Shown one piece after another: positions 8,641-17,568 of a stretch of DNA of 64,000 nt. The DNA comes from DASRIA01 sp963816975. GTDB lineage: Bacteria; Actinomycetota; Thermoleophilia; Solirubrobacterales; JBBDJG01. A program made the translations under genes and the position numbers. The notes beneath the pieces are model-generated. The model worked only from the letters and a program-made list of their open reading frames with translations. It had not been told where the DNA came from and ran no database searches. How positions within the stretch are numbered: the stretch's first letter is position 1; each line of letters begins with the position of its first letter. The stretch covers positions 682,001-746,000 of the forward strand of contig CAWFMD010000006.1 of the NCBI GenBank assembly GCA_963816975.1, in the 5' to 3' direction.

Positions 8641-9165
8641 TCAGCTGCGCGCCTCGGCGATCACGATCTCGCCGAGCGCGGTGCGCACCGCCTCGTCCTC
8701 CTCGGGGGAGAGCTCGATCTCCGAGCGGCCTTCGCGCACGCCCTTGACGTACATCCGGGCCTGCTCCCGATGCAGGATCGATGACAGGACGACGCCCGTT
8801 CCGTTGTCGTCGAGCAGTGCCATGGAGCTCGACTGGCGACCGCTCATCTCGCCGTAGGCGTCGTACCGCACCACCGCGGTCTTGCTGATGCTGCCCTGGA
8901 TGCGGGTCTCGTCCGCCTCCAGGCGCGCCTCGACACGGCGGAAGGTTTCCTCGACCAAGCCCTGGAGCTGCGCGAATCCGATCTCGAGGTTCTCGGCATG
9001 TGTGACGAGGTCGCGCTCGCCGCTCGTGCCGAGCACCTTGGTCTGCGCGCTGCGCACGCGGCGCAGCTTCAACCACAGGACGAGCACCAGCAGCAGCGCC
9101 AGCAGCGCGCCGCCGCCCGCCGCCAGCGCGGCCACGCCGGCAGCCGAAGTCAGGTCGTCTGGCAC
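8641..9165 (-). CDS. DUF4446 family membrane protein
   Basis: A 174-aa protein with one N-terminal membrane span (residues 10-34, Ala/Gly/Leu rich), a charged helical linker (residues 45-95, probably coiled coil) and a compact cytoplasmic C-terminal domain. The segment RYDAYGEMSGRQSSSMALLD and the following GVVLSS..HREQARMYVKG match the DUF4446 family, which is common in Firmicutes and Actinobacteria and has no established function. It sits directly upstream of pheA and downstream of a membrane-anchored CARDB-like gene. The GTG start is supported by a -10 element only 6 nt upstream. Confidence 0.75.
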   Translation of the reverse strand: MPDDLTSAAGVAALAAGGGALLALLLVLVLWLKLRRVRSAQTKVLGTSGERDLVTHAENLEIGFAQLQGLVEETFRRVEARLEADETRIQGSISKTAVVRYDAYGEMSGRQSSSMALLDDNGTGVVLSSILHREQARMYVKGVREGRSEIELSPEEDEAVRTALGEIVIAEARS

Positions 9166-9171
9166 CGGAGA

Positions 9172-9177
9172 AGAATA
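9172..9177 (-). promoter_or_regulatory. Candidate -10 element for a leaderless DUF4446 mRNA
   Basis: On the minus strand TATTCT ends 6 nt before the GTG at 9165, and no Shine-Dalgarno is present in the 28-bp gap. Transcription would start at or next to the start codon. Confidence 0.45.
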
Positions 9178-9193
9178 ACCCGGCCTCCGGCCC

Positions 9194-10267
9194 CTATTCC
9201 GCGGTAAAGGCCACCTGGTACTGGATCCGGTTGTTTTCGCGGGTGCCCTCGCCGGGGACCGGGTCCACGCTGACCGTCACGGTGCTGACCGCCTCGGTGC
9301 TGGGGGAGTCGGAGATCGGGATGCTGACCGTCTCGGACTCGCCCGCGGGAATGCGCGGGATGGCCTGGTCGACGCTGATCCGCCCGCCGTTGGTGATGGT
9401 CACGGATACGCCCAGGTTGGTCTCCTCCGATTCGCCCTGGTTTTGGACCGTCACGTCGAAGGTGAGCTGATCGCTGACGGGCACGCGGTTCACGCCGCTC
9501 TCGCTCAACTCGACGCCCGCGGGGTTGACCGTGGCGCCCTGGATGCCGGTGCCGTGCAGGCCCGGGGTCGCGGTCTGGCTGTCGCCGCCGGCGATCCGGC
9601 TGAGTCTCGTCTGCACGGTGTCCGGGTCGAGCCAGCCGAGGTCCGGCAGGAAGCGGTCGGTCGGGAAGCGCTCCTCGATGCCACGCTTCTTGTAGGCCGA
9701 CAGCAGGCCCGGAACGGCGCGCTGAAGGTAGATCACGTCGCTGGCGAGCAGCGCCTGCATCTGTCCCGCGATCGCATTGACGGCATCGCTCGAGCCGCGC
9801 TGGTCGCCCAGTGCCTCCGGCAGCGCCGCGGCGATCTTCTCGATCGCGTCGGCCCGGTACTGCAGTGCCTCTGCAAGCGCAGCCTGCGCCCCGTCGAGCT
9901 CGTCGGGGTGATCGGTATCCCGGCCGCGCTGGACCAGCTGCTCGGCGTCGGCCCGCTCGGCATTGACCTGGGTCTGCACGTCCAGCGCGTCGGCGCCGCC
10001 CGGGCTCGAGAGCAGGTCGAAGAGTCGCTGCGATACGTCGTTCGAGCCCCGCAGGATCGCCCGCACGTCGGTGGCGTAATCTCGGAACGCGCGGTCCTTG
10101 CGGCTGTCGAGGCAGCTGTTCAGGCCCAGGACCAGCAGGATGATGAGCACCACCGCGCCGCCCAGGGCAAGGGTGCGCCGCACCATCAGAGTCTGGGAAT
10201 CCGTCGAGCCGGGGCCACCCGAGCCCCTCCTGGGCCGTGCGGCCCGCCTTCCTTGCGAAGACGACAA
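9194..10267 (-). CDS. Membrane-anchored protein with CARDB-like C-terminal domain
   Basis: I do not recognise a named function. The chosen TTG start lies 9 nt after GAGGAG and gives 357 aa; an internal ATG at 10186 would remove only a basic, disordered 27-residue leader. A membrane span follows (VVLIILLVLGL, residues 37-48), then a helical extracellular region of about 190 residues with regularly spaced Leu and Ala. The last 100 residues resemble a CARDB or Ig-like beta-sandwich: VPVSDQLTFDVTVQNQGES with a matching SVTVDPVPGEG..ENN end. The gene is divergent from the fhaA operon and upstream of DUF4446 and pheA, so a cell-envelope role is plausible. Confidence 0.65.
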   Translation of the reverse strand: MSSSQGRRAARPRRGSGGPGSTDSQTLMVRRTLALGGAVVLIILLVLGLNSCLDSRKDRAFRDYATDVRAILRGSNDVSQRLFDLLSSPGGADALDVQTQVNAERADAEQLVQRGRDTDHPDELDGAQAALAEALQYRADAIEKIAAALPEALGDQRGSSDAVNAIAGQMQALLASDVIYLQRAVPGLLSAYKKRGIEERFPTDRFLPDLGWLDPDTVQTRLSRIAGGDSQTATPGLHGTGIQGATVNPAGVELSESGVNRVPVSDQLTFDVTVQNQGESEETNLGVSVTITNGGRISVDQAIPRIPAGESETVSIPISDSPSTEAVSTVTVSVDPVPGEGTRENNRIQYQVAFTAE

Positions 10268-10451
10268 GTGGGCGCTCTCCTCAGTGCGCGAACACGATTT
10301 AGCCTGCTTACGAGCGGAGAGTATGACGAGCGGAGCGGCTGATCGGTACCCGCGCAAGGTCCCTGGCAGGCCGCGTGCGAGGGGTGCCCCGGCGCGCGGG
10401 ACGCGTTGCGTAGCATTTCCCCCCGCCGCTCCACCCCGCGGGCGGCTCGGA

Positions 10452-11219
10452 ATGCGATTCACCTTGGGTGTCCTGAGAACAGTGGAATCGAAGCTCGAAG
10501 GCCTCGTCGAAGGCATGTTCAACCGTGCCTTCAGGGCCCGGGTGCAGCCCGTCGAGCTGGCCCGCCGGCTGGCCAAGGAGATGGAGTCCTACAAGGCCGT
10601 ATCGGTCTCGCGCACCTACGTGCCCAACGAGTACGTCGTGTTCCTGGCCCGTGAGGACCGGCGCCAGTTCGAGGGCTACGAGCCCGCGCTGCTCGAGGAG
10701 CTGGCTTCCCACCTGCTCGAGCATGCCGCCCGCGAGGGGCTGGCGCTCCTCACCCGCCCCGAGGTCTCGTTCGAGACCGACAAGCGCCTGCGGATGGGCG
10801 AGTTCGGGATCCAGGCACGGCTCGTGAAGCCGCCGGAGTCGCCGGCCGAGCCGGCCTCGCAGGGAGACCTGGGGGCGACGATGGTCTACTCCGCGACGAA
10901 GGTGCGCCAGGCGGCCGCCCCGCCCGCCGCCGAGCCACCGGTTGCGCGCGCATTGATCAGCCTGGGAGGCAAGACCTTCGTCCTCGACCAGCCCCGCGCC
11001 GTCGTGGGGCGCAGCCGGCGGTGCGACTTCGTGCTCGAGGACCCGAATGTCTCACGGCGGCACTTCGAGCTGCAGCAGCGCGGGGCGGACTGGTATGTCG
11101 TGGACCTCGAGTCGACCAACGGCATCTCCGTCAACGGACGACGTGTCCCGAGCGCGCGCCTCGAGCCCGGCGACGAGATCGCGGCCGGCACGTCGAGCAT
11201 GCGTTTCGACGTGGACTGA
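10452..11219 (+). CDS. fhaA: FhaA-like protein: DUF3662 domain plus FHA domain
   Basis: A 255-aa cytoplasmic adaptor. The N-terminal DUF3662 domain begins VESKLEGLVEGMFNRAF and extends to about residue 130; a short linker rich in Pro and Ala follows; the FHA domain (about 165-255) shows VVGRSRRCDFVL, SRRHFEL and STNGISVNG, the residues that bind phosphothreonine. In mycobacteria FhaA is bound by PknB-phosphorylated partners and controls peptidoglycan synthesis. It is the first gene of the envelope operon here. The ATG lies about 36 nt after a -10-like TAGCAT; the Shine-Dalgarno is weak. Confidence 0.88.
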   Translation: MRFTLGVLRTVESKLEGLVEGMFNRAFRARVQPVELARRLAKEMESYKAVSVSRTYVPNEYVVFLAREDRRQFEGYEPALLEELASHLLEHAAREGLALLTRPEVSFETDKRLRMGEFGIQARLVKPPESPAEPASQGDLGATMVYSATKVRQAAAPPAAEPPVARALISLGGKTFVLDQPRAVVGRSRRCDFVLEDPNVSRRHFELQQRGADWYVVDLESTNGISVNGRRVPSARLEPGDEIAAGTSSMRFDVD

Positions 11220-11235
11220 CGGAACGGGAGCGACC

Positions 11236-11688
11236 GTGTCCGATCCGCTAGAGGTGCTGCTCCAGTTCGGCTTCCTGAGCGTGCTCTATCTGTTCCTGCT
11301 GTGGGTTGCGCGCAGCGCGCTGCGCGATCTCGGTCGTCCCGCCGCGGATCCCTACGGGGAGGATGAGCGTGCCCCGTCGCACGAGGCCACGCCGTATTCG
11401 GGTCGCCTGGTCGTGGAGCGCGGGGCCGGCCTGGACAGCGGCGCCGAGTACGGCGTCGGCCCCGGGCTGGGGATCGGCCGCGCGGCCGCGAACGACATCC
11501 GCATCGAGGACTCCTTCGCCTCGGGTCGCCACGCCCGCCTGTACGACCGCGAGGGCGCGGTCTACATCGAGGACATGAACTCGACCAACGGCACATACGT
11601 GAATGGACGCAGGCTCGGGGCTCAGCAGATGCTGCGTCCCAGGGATCGCATTCGCATCGGCGACACGGAATTCCGGTTCGAGCAGTGA
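11236..11688 (+). CDS. fhaB: FhaB/FipA-like membrane-anchored FHA protein
   Basis: A 150-aa protein with one N-terminal membrane span (FGFLSVLYLFLLWVAR, residues 10-26) and a C-terminal FHA domain: LGIGRAAANDI, SGRHARLY and NSTNGTYVNG, all the phosphothreonine-binding positions. The homologue FhaB/FipA in mycobacteria links PknB signalling to cell-division proteins. The GTG start follows GGGAG with 16 bp separating it from fhaA. The next gene is a PP2C phosphatase, so binder, writer and eraser of threonine phosphorylation all lie in one operon. A strong palindrome follows its stop. Confidence 0.87.
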   Translation: MSDPLEVLLQFGFLSVLYLFLLWVARSALRDLGRPAADPYGEDERAPSHEATPYSGRLVVERGAGLDSGAEYGVGPGLGIGRAAANDIRIEDSFASGRHARLYDREGAVYIEDMNSTNGTYVNGRRLGAQQMLRPRDRIRIGDTEFRFEQ

Positions 11689-11696
11689 ACAAGATT

Positions 11697-11722
11697 CCGA
11701 AAATCTGCAAGCAGATTTCCGG
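11697..11722 (+). promoter_or_regulatory. AT-rich palindrome between fhaB and pstP
   Basis: AAATCTGC and GCAGATTT form a perfect 8-bp inverted repeat with a 2-nt spacer, extended by CCG/CGG after one A-C mismatch. The base composition is much lower in GC than its surroundings and the element is not coding. It lies between the fhaB stop and the pstP start. It could be a protein-binding site or an RNA hairpin that adjusts the output of downstream genes. Confidence 0.5.
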
Positions 11723-11740
11723 GTGGGACCAAGGTCGGCC

Positions 11741-12919
11741 TTGCTGAGGATCATCGACGAGGCGGCGCGCACCGATGCCGGGCGTCAGCGGCGTGCGAAC
11801 GAGGACTCGTTCTACGCGCGCGCACCTGCGTTTGCGATCGCGGACGGGATGGGCGGCGCGCAGGCCGGCGAGGTTGCGTCACGTGTCGCGGCAGAGGCGT
11901 TCGACGAGCGCACCGACGACGGGACCGCGGAGCAGCAGCTTGCGCGCATCGCGCAGGGGGCGAACCGCCGGATCTACGACATGGGGGCAGGGGACTCCCG
12001 CCTGCGGGGGATGGGCACGACGCTGACCGGCGCGCTGGTCCGAGGCGACGAGGTGACGATCGTGCACGTGGGCGACAGCCGCGCGTACCTCCTTCGCGAC
12101 GGGCAGTTGCGCCAGCTGACGCGCGACCACTCGCTCGTGGAGGAGCTGCGCCGCCAGGGCCGGCTGACCACGGAGGAGGCGGAGGAACATCCGCAGCGAT
12201 CCGTCGTCACGCGTGCCCTCGGCGTGGAGCCGGAGGTGCAGCTCGACGTGCATACGCACCAGGCGCGCAGCGAGGACCTGTTCCTGCTGTGCAGCGACGG
12301 GCTCACCAGCATGGTGAAGACCGAACGCGTGCACGACATCATCGCCGGGAGTGACTCCCTCCAGACGGCGGCCGAGCGGCTCGTGGCCGAGGCGAACGAG
12401 ATGGGCGGACGCGACAACATCACGGTCGTGCTGTTCCGCCTCGGGGGCGACGAAGGAGCCGGTTCCGGGGTGGAGGAAACGGTGGTCGGCGCACCGGCGG
12501 TCGAGGCGGATACCGATACGCATGAGGTGCGGGTCGCGGCTGAGCCGCCGAGCCCGCCGGCGGATCGCGGACCGCGGACCGCGGCCGGCCGCAAGCCACG
12601 ACGACGCCGGTTCAGGCCCAAACGGTTCGTGGCCGCCCTGCTCGCCCTCGCCGTGCTCGCGGGGTTGGCGGTGGGCGCGGTGATCGGGCTGCGGCAGGTG
12701 TACTTCGTGGGACAGGACGACCGTGGGCTCGTGACGCTCTACCGGGGAGTGCCGTACGAGCTGCCGCTGGGCATCGACCTGTACGACCCGGTCTATGTCG
12801 GCTCGGTTCCCGCTCGCACGCTTTCCACTCAACAGCGGCGGCGGGTGCTGGACCACCAGCTGCGCTCGCGCGACGACGCGGCCGACATCGTGCGACGGCT
12901 CGAGAGGGACAGCGAGTGA
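11741..12919 (+). CDS. pstP: PP2C-family Ser/Thr protein phosphatase, membrane-anchored
   Basis: The enzyme removes phosphate from targets of the operon's kinase. The catalytic domain (residues 1-235) shows RRANEDSFY, AIADGMGG (metal-binding Asp), GMGTTLTG, HVGDSRAYL, CSDGLTSM and GGRDNITVV, which are the standard PP2C motifs. A linker follows, then one membrane span (about residues 298-320) and an 80-residue extracellular tail. This matches mycobacterial PstP in domain order. TTG at 11741 is chosen because AAGG lies 6 nt upstream; GTG at 11723 is an alternative adding six residues. Its last bases overlap the ftsW start as GTGA. Confidence 0.9.
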   Translation: MLRIIDEAARTDAGRQRRANEDSFYARAPAFAIADGMGGAQAGEVASRVAAEAFDERTDDGTAEQQLARIAQGANRRIYDMGAGDSRLRGMGTTLTGALVRGDEVTIVHVGDSRAYLLRDGQLRQLTRDHSLVEELRRQGRLTTEEAEEHPQRSVVTRALGVEPEVQLDVHTHQARSEDLFLLCSDGLTSMVKTERVHDIIAGSDSLQTAAERLVAEANEMGGRDNITVVLFRLGGDEGAGSGVEETVVGAPAVEADTDTHEVRVAAEPPSPPADRGPRTAAGRKPRRRRFRPKRFVAALLALAVLAGLAVGAVIGLRQVYFVGQDDRGLVTLYRGVPYELPLGIDLYDPVYVGSVPARTLSTQQRRRVLDHQLRSRDDAADIVRRLERDSE

Positions 12920-14229
12920 CCGCTCGCAACCGTGAGCTGATGGGGCTGATCCCGGTCTCGTTGCTGGTGACCGCGGGGTTCACCGCCGTGTTTGCGGCAC
13001 GGCAGGCCGAGGTCGGCAACGCAAGCCTCACCTACGGCGCGATCTTTCTCGGCCTGTGCGTGGCGTTGCACGTGTTCATCCGCGTCACGCTGCCGCACGC
13101 GGAGCCGTACCTGTTCCCGCTCTGTGCGCTGCTGGCCGCGATCGGCCTGGTCGTCGTCTATCGCATCGACGACGCGCTCGCGCGCCAGCAGGCGGGTTGG
13201 TTCGTGGCCGGCATCGCGCTGTTCGCGCTCACGGTCCTGCTGCTGCCCGACGTGCGCGCGCTGGAGCGCTACCGGTACGTGATCGCGGCGGCCGGCATCG
13301 GCCTTCTGATGTTGCCGCGGCTGCCGGGCATCGGCGCTCAGGTGAACGGCGCATACCTCGGCGTGAACATCGGCCCCCTCAGCTTTCAGCCCACCGAGTT
13401 CGCGAAGCTGTGCATCGTCATCTTCCTCGCCAGCTACCTGAACGAACGGGGCGAAGCGATGGTGGCGGCCTCACGCCGCGTGCTGGGCGTGACGATCCCG
13501 CGCCTCAAGCACTTCGGGCCGCTGCTGGTCGTGTGGGGCGCATCCATGTTCATGCTCGTGTTCATCCGCGACCTCGGCAGCTCGCTGATGTTCTTCGGAG
13601 CGTTCCTGGCCCTGCTGTACGTGGCGACCGGCCGGGCGTCATTCGTGGCCGCCGGGCTCATGCTGTTCGTCGTCGGCGCGTGGTTCTTCGCCACCACGGT
13701 GGGACACGTGCAGGAGCGCATCGACATCTGGTTGGATCCTTGGAACGACCCGCAGGGATCAGGCTTTCAGATCGCGCAGTCCCTCTTCTCGCAGGCCGAC
13801 GGCGGCCTCTTCGGGGAGGGGCTCGGCAAAGCCCTGCTGAACCTCCCCGGCGGAGCGCAGATTCCCCCGGCGCCGGACACGGACCTGATCTACGCGGTGA
13901 TCGCGAACGAGCTCGGCCTGTTCGGGGCGGCCGGAGTGGTGCTCGCGTACCTCCTCTTCGCAGAGCGCGGCTTTCGTGTCGCGGTGCTGTCGGACGACGG
14001 GTTCTCGAAGCTGTTGGCGACCGGCCTGACCGCGGTGTTCGCGCTGCAGGCGTTCGTGATCGTGGGGGGCGTCACGCGCGTGATCCCACTCACCGGCGTG
14101 ACTCTGCCGTTCGTGAGCTATGGCGGCAGCTCGATCGTCGCGAACTTCGTGCTCCTGGCGCTGCTCCTGATGGTGTCGGAACAGGCGCGCGCGCCGCGTG
14201 CGCGGCGCAGCCCCGTGGTGACGCAATGA
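12916..14229 (+). CDS. FtsW/RodA/SpoVE family peptidoglycan glycosyltransferase
   Basis: A SEDS-family polytopic membrane protein (437 aa, about 10-12 spans) that polymerises lipid II into glycan strands with a partner class B PBP. Family motifs seen are LGVNIGPLSFQPTEFAKL, FIRDLGSSLMFFGAFLALLY, the DPQGSGFQIAQSL region, GGLFGEGLGKAL, IYAVIANELGLFGA and the C-terminal LTGVTLPFVSYGGSS. The equivalent in mycobacterial clusters is RodA, and the partner PBP follows directly, so elongation or apical growth is the likely role; sequence alone does not separate FtsW from RodA. GTG start overlaps the phosphatase stop by 4 bases. Confidence 0.92.
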   Translation: MTARNRELMGLIPVSLLVTAGFTAVFAARQAEVGNASLTYGAIFLGLCVALHVFIRVTLPHAEPYLFPLCALLAAIGLVVVYRIDDALARQQAGWFVAGIALFALTVLLLPDVRALERYRYVIAAAGIGLLMLPRLPGIGAQVNGAYLGVNIGPLSFQPTEFAKLCIVIFLASYLNERGEAMVAASRRVLGVTIPRLKHFGPLLVVWGASMFMLVFIRDLGSSLMFFGAFLALLYVATGRASFVAAGLMLFVVGAWFFATTVGHVQERIDIWLDPWNDPQGSGFQIAQSLFSQADGGLFGEGLGKALLNLPGGAQIPPAPDTDLIYAVIANELGLFGAAGVVLAYLLFAERGFRVAVLSDDGFSKLLATGLTAVFALQAFVIVGGVTRVIPLTGVTLPFVSYGGSSIVANFVLLALLLMVSEQARAPRARRSPVVTQ

Positions 14230-14239
14230 GGGCGCCGAC

Positions 14240-15670
14240 GTGAACGCCCGCATCCGCAACCTCTTCGGTCTGGTGACGGCCCTGTTCGGGCTGCTGATCG
14301 CCTTCACCACCTATTGGGCGGTGTTCGAGGCCGACGACCTCGAGGCCAACCGTGCGAACAAGCGTCCGCTGCTCGAGGAGCAGCAGATCCGCCGCGGGCT
14401 GATCATCGCCCGCGACGGGACGGTGGTCGCGCGCAACCGCGCGGTCGGGGTGTCGCCGCGGTTCTACGAGCGCATGTATCCGGAGGGCGCCCTGTTCGGC
14501 CATCCGGTGGGTTACAGCTTCGTGGAGCGTGGACGCGTGGGCCTGGAGCGCGAGTACAACGACGACCTGACCGGCAAGACCGATGAGTTCGAGTCGCTGC
14601 TCGACGAGGTCCGGGGCCGGGAGCGCGAGGGGCACGACGTCTTCACGAACCTCGACCCGCAGGCTCAGCAGGTGGCGCGCACCGGTCTCGCGGGGCGCGC
14701 CGGGTCGGTCGTCGCGCTCGACCCGCGCACCGGCCGGGTGAGGGTCGTGGTGAGCCTTCCCGGCTACGACCCGGCCGAGATCCCCGACCGGTTCGCCGGC
14801 CTGCGCCGGGCGCCGGGCTCCCCGCTGCTCGATCGTGCGGTCCAGTCGGGCTACCCGCCGGGCTCGACGTTCAAGGTCGTGACCGCGACGGCCGCGCTGG
14901 ACTCGGGGGAGTACAACCCGAACTCGGTGGTGGACGGAAAGTCACCCAAGCGCATCGGCGGCGTCCCCCTGTCGAACTTCGGGAACACGGACTTCGGCCC
15001 GACCACGCTCACGACCGCGCTCACCAACTCGGTCAACACGGTGTGGGCCGAGGTGGGCGAGAAGCTCGGCAAGCGCACGATGTACGAGTACATGCGGCGC
15101 TTCGGCTTCGACCGCAAGCCACTGATCGACCTGCCCGCCGACGAGGTGCGGTCGAGCGGTGTCTACGGACGCGACGGCGCGCTGCTCGGACCCGCCGACG
15201 CGATCGACATCGGCCGCGTCTCGATCGGTCAGGAGCGCCTACAGGTCACACCGCTGCAGATGGCACTGGTGGCGGCGACCGTGGCGAACGGCGGCAGCCT
15301 GATGCGGCCCCATCTGGTGCGCACGGTGAAGGATCGTGACGGCCGTGTCGTGCGCGAGGTGAAGCCGAGCGAGCAGAGTGAGGTGATGAAGCGCGCGACC
15401 GCGGACCAGCTGGCGCAGATGATGGCCAACGTGGTGAAGGAGGGAACCGGCACGGCGGCCGCGCTCGAGGGCATCGACACTGCGGGCAAGACCGGCACGG
15501 CAGAGCGCGGCGGCCCGATCAACCAGGCTTGGTTCATCGGCTTCGCACCGGTCACGAACCCGCGTGTGGCGATCGCTGCGACGGTCGAGCAGACGACCGG
15601 CCAGGGCGGAACGGTGGCTGCACCGATCGCCAAACAGGTGATGCAGTCGCTGCTGCGGGAGGGCCCATGA
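14240..15670 (+). CDS. pbpA: Class B penicillin-binding protein (PbpA-like transpeptidase)
   Basis: A 476-aa transpeptidase with one N-terminal membrane anchor (residues 7-28), a dimerisation region, and a C-terminal penicillin-binding domain. The active-site set is complete: STFK (the nucleophile Ser, in PPGSTFKVV), SVN (in TNSVNTVW) and KTG (in AGKTGTAE). It cross-links glycan strands made by the preceding SEDS protein; the pairing of a SEDS protein with the adjacent class B PBP is a known functional unit. GTG start 7 nt after GAGGG. The stop overlaps the start of the kinase as ATGA, so PBP and kinase are translated together. Confidence 0.92.
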   Translation: MNARIRNLFGLVTALFGLLIAFTTYWAVFEADDLEANRANKRPLLEEQQIRRGLIIARDGTVVARNRAVGVSPRFYERMYPEGALFGHPVGYSFVERGRVGLEREYNDDLTGKTDEFESLLDEVRGREREGHDVFTNLDPQAQQVARTGLAGRAGSVVALDPRTGRVRVVVSLPGYDPAEIPDRFAGLRRAPGSPLLDRAVQSGYPPGSTFKVVTATAALDSGEYNPNSVVDGKSPKRIGGVPLSNFGNTDFGPTTLTTALTNSVNTVWAEVGEKLGKRTMYEYMRRFGFDRKPLIDLPADEVRSSGVYGRDGALLGPADAIDIGRVSIGQERLQVTPLQMALVAATVANGGSLMRPHLVRTVKDRDGRVVREVKPSEQSEVMKRATADQLAQMMANVVKEGTGTAAALEGIDTAGKTGTAERGGPINQAWFIGFAPVTNPRVAIAATVEQTTGQGGTVAAPIAKQVMQSLLREGP

Positions 15671-17568
15671 CCGAGATCGCGGCCGACACGATCATCGATT
15701 CGCGCTATCGCGTGCTTCGCAAGATCGGCGCGGGCGGGATGGCCGATGTCTACTGCGCGGAGGACATGCACCTCGGCCGCAAGGTGGCGGTGAAGCTGCT
15801 GCACCAGCGGTTCGCGCAGGACCAGGAGTTCGTGGAGCGCTTCCGGCGCGAGGCGTCCTCCGCCGCGGGGCTCCAGCATCCGAACGTCGTCGGGGTATAC
15901 GACCGCGGCGAGTACGACGACACCTACTACATCGCGATGGAGTACTGCGAGGGCGAGTCGCTCAAACAGGTGATCACCCGCGAGGCGCCGCTCGACCCGG
16001 CGCGGGCGATCGCGATCACCAAGCAGATTCTCGTCGCCGCGCGCTTTGCGCATCGGCGCAACGTGATCCACCGCGACCTGAAGCCGCACAACGTGATCCT
16101 CGACGACGAGGACAACGTGAAGGTCACCGACTTCGGCATCGCCCGCGCCGGCGCCTCGGACATCACCGAGGTGGGAGCGATCATGGGCACGGCGCAGTAC
16201 CTGTCCCCCGAGCAGGCGCAGGGGCGTCCCGTGACGGAGGCGTCAGACCTCTACTCGGTCGGTGTGCTGCTGTTCGAGCTGCTCACGGCCCACGCGCCGT
16301 TCGCCGGCGACAGCCCCGTCGCCGTCGCGCTCCAGCACGTAAACCAGGCCGCGCCCTCACCCCGCGAGCGTCACCCCGCGGTCCCCCCGGCGCTCGAGGC
16401 GGTGGTCCTGAAGGCGCTGGCCAAGGATCCGTCCGAGCGCTACACGGACGCGGACTCCTTCATCAAGGCGCTGGAAGGCGTCGAGGCCGGCTTGCAGCGC
16501 GCCCCGGTCGATACCGAGAGCACGGCGATCTACGCGCCCGTCGGCGTCGTCACGGGGGCCGCCCCGCCGAGTGCCGCTGCGCCGCCGAGCGCGCCCCCGC
16601 CGGTCACCGACGAGCCGCCTCCGCCGGCGTTCGGCGAGCCGCCCGCGCACGCGGCCCGGCGGCGGAACGCGTGGATCGTGGCTGGGGTGCTGGGCGCGCT
16701 GGCGGCGATCGCGGTCGGTGCCTTCCTGCTGTTCGGCGCGCCCGACAAGGTCGTGGTCCCGGCCGTCGGCGGGCAGACGCTCCAGCAGGCGACCCAGCGC
16801 CTCGATCAGGCAGGCCTGGGCGTCGAGGTCAAGCGTCGCGCCGACCAGGCGCCACGCGACTTCGTGTTCGAGCAGTCGCCCAATCCCGGGCAGAAGGTCG
16901 ACCAGGGCGCGGTCGTCACGTTGTTCGTGTCCAACGGCCCGACCACGGTCGAGGTCCCGGACGTCGTGGGCCTCGGCGAGGACGACGCGAAACGGCGCGT
17001 GCGGCGCGCGGACCTGCGGCCCACGGTCGAGCGGGAGAGCTCCACCAAGGTCGCGGAGGGCACGATCATTCGCACCGACCCCGGGCCGGGACGCCTGATC
17101 GAGCGCGAATCGTCCGTGACCTTGTTCGTCAGCTCGGGACCCGGGGAGGTGGTCGTGCCCAACGTCGTCGGTGACGATCAGGAAAGCGCCGTCGCCCGCC
17201 TGCGCAAGGAGGGTCTCAGCCCGACCGTGCGCGAGCGTTCGTCGAGCGAGCCGGCGGACACCGTCGTCGACCAGACCCCGGCGGCCGGCCAGCGGGTCGA
17301 CGAGGGCTCCACGGTGACGATCTTCGTCTCCGACGGAAAGGTGCGCGAGGTGCCCGACGTCACCGGCCTCACCCAGAACGAGGCCGAGGCGGAGTTGGAC
17401 GATGCGGGGTTCAACGTCAGCGTGCGCACGCGGGACACCGATCAGCCGGACGAGGACGGCACGGTGCTCTCGCAGTCGCCGCGTGGCGGAGTCGAGCGCC
17501 GCGAGTCCGCGACCGTGACGATCACGGTCGGCGTGCTGAGCGCACCGGGAACGGCGCCTTCACCTTGA
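15667..17568 (+). CDS. pknB: PknB-like Ser/Thr kinase with four PASTA domains
   Basis: A 633-aa membrane kinase. The kinase domain (about 13-270) contains the glycine loop IGAGGMADVY, the Lys of VAVKLL, HRDLKPHN near residue 134 and DFG in VTDFGIA, so it is predicted active. A Pro/Ala-rich juxtamembrane segment leads to one membrane span (about 333-360). Outside the cell are four PASTA repeats beginning VVVPAVGG, VEVPDVVG, VVVPNVVG and REVPDVTG; PASTA domains sense muropeptides or lipid II. It would phosphorylate the FHA partners and other growth proteins. No pknA-type gene follows in the operon. ddl starts at an overlapping TTGA. Confidence 0.95.
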   Translation: MTEIAADTIIDSRYRVLRKIGAGGMADVYCAEDMHLGRKVAVKLLHQRFAQDQEFVERFRREASSAAGLQHPNVVGVYDRGEYDDTYYIAMEYCEGESLKQVITREAPLDPARAIAITKQILVAARFAHRRNVIHRDLKPHNVILDDEDNVKVTDFGIARAGASDITEVGAIMGTAQYLSPEQAQGRPVTEASDLYSVGVLLFELLTAHAPFAGDSPVAVALQHVNQAAPSPRERHPAVPPALEAVVLKALAKDPSERYTDADSFIKALEGVEAGLQRAPVDTESTAIYAPVGVVTGAAPPSAAAPPSAPPPVTDEPPPPAFGEPPAHAARRRNAWIVAGVLGALAAIAVGAFLLFGAPDKVVVPAVGGQTLQQATQRLDQAGLGVEVKRRADQAPRDFVFEQSPNPGQKVDQGAVVTLFVSNGPTTVEVPDVVGLGEDDAKRRVRRADLRPTVERESSTKVAEGTIIRTDPGPGRLIERESSVTLFVSSGPGEVVVPNVVGDDQESAVARLRKEGLSPTVRERSSSEPADTVVDQTPAAGQRVDEGSTVTIFVSDGKVREVPDVTGLTQNEAEAELDDAGFNVSVRTRDTDQPDEDGTVLSQSPRGGVERRESATVTITVGVLSAPGTAPSP

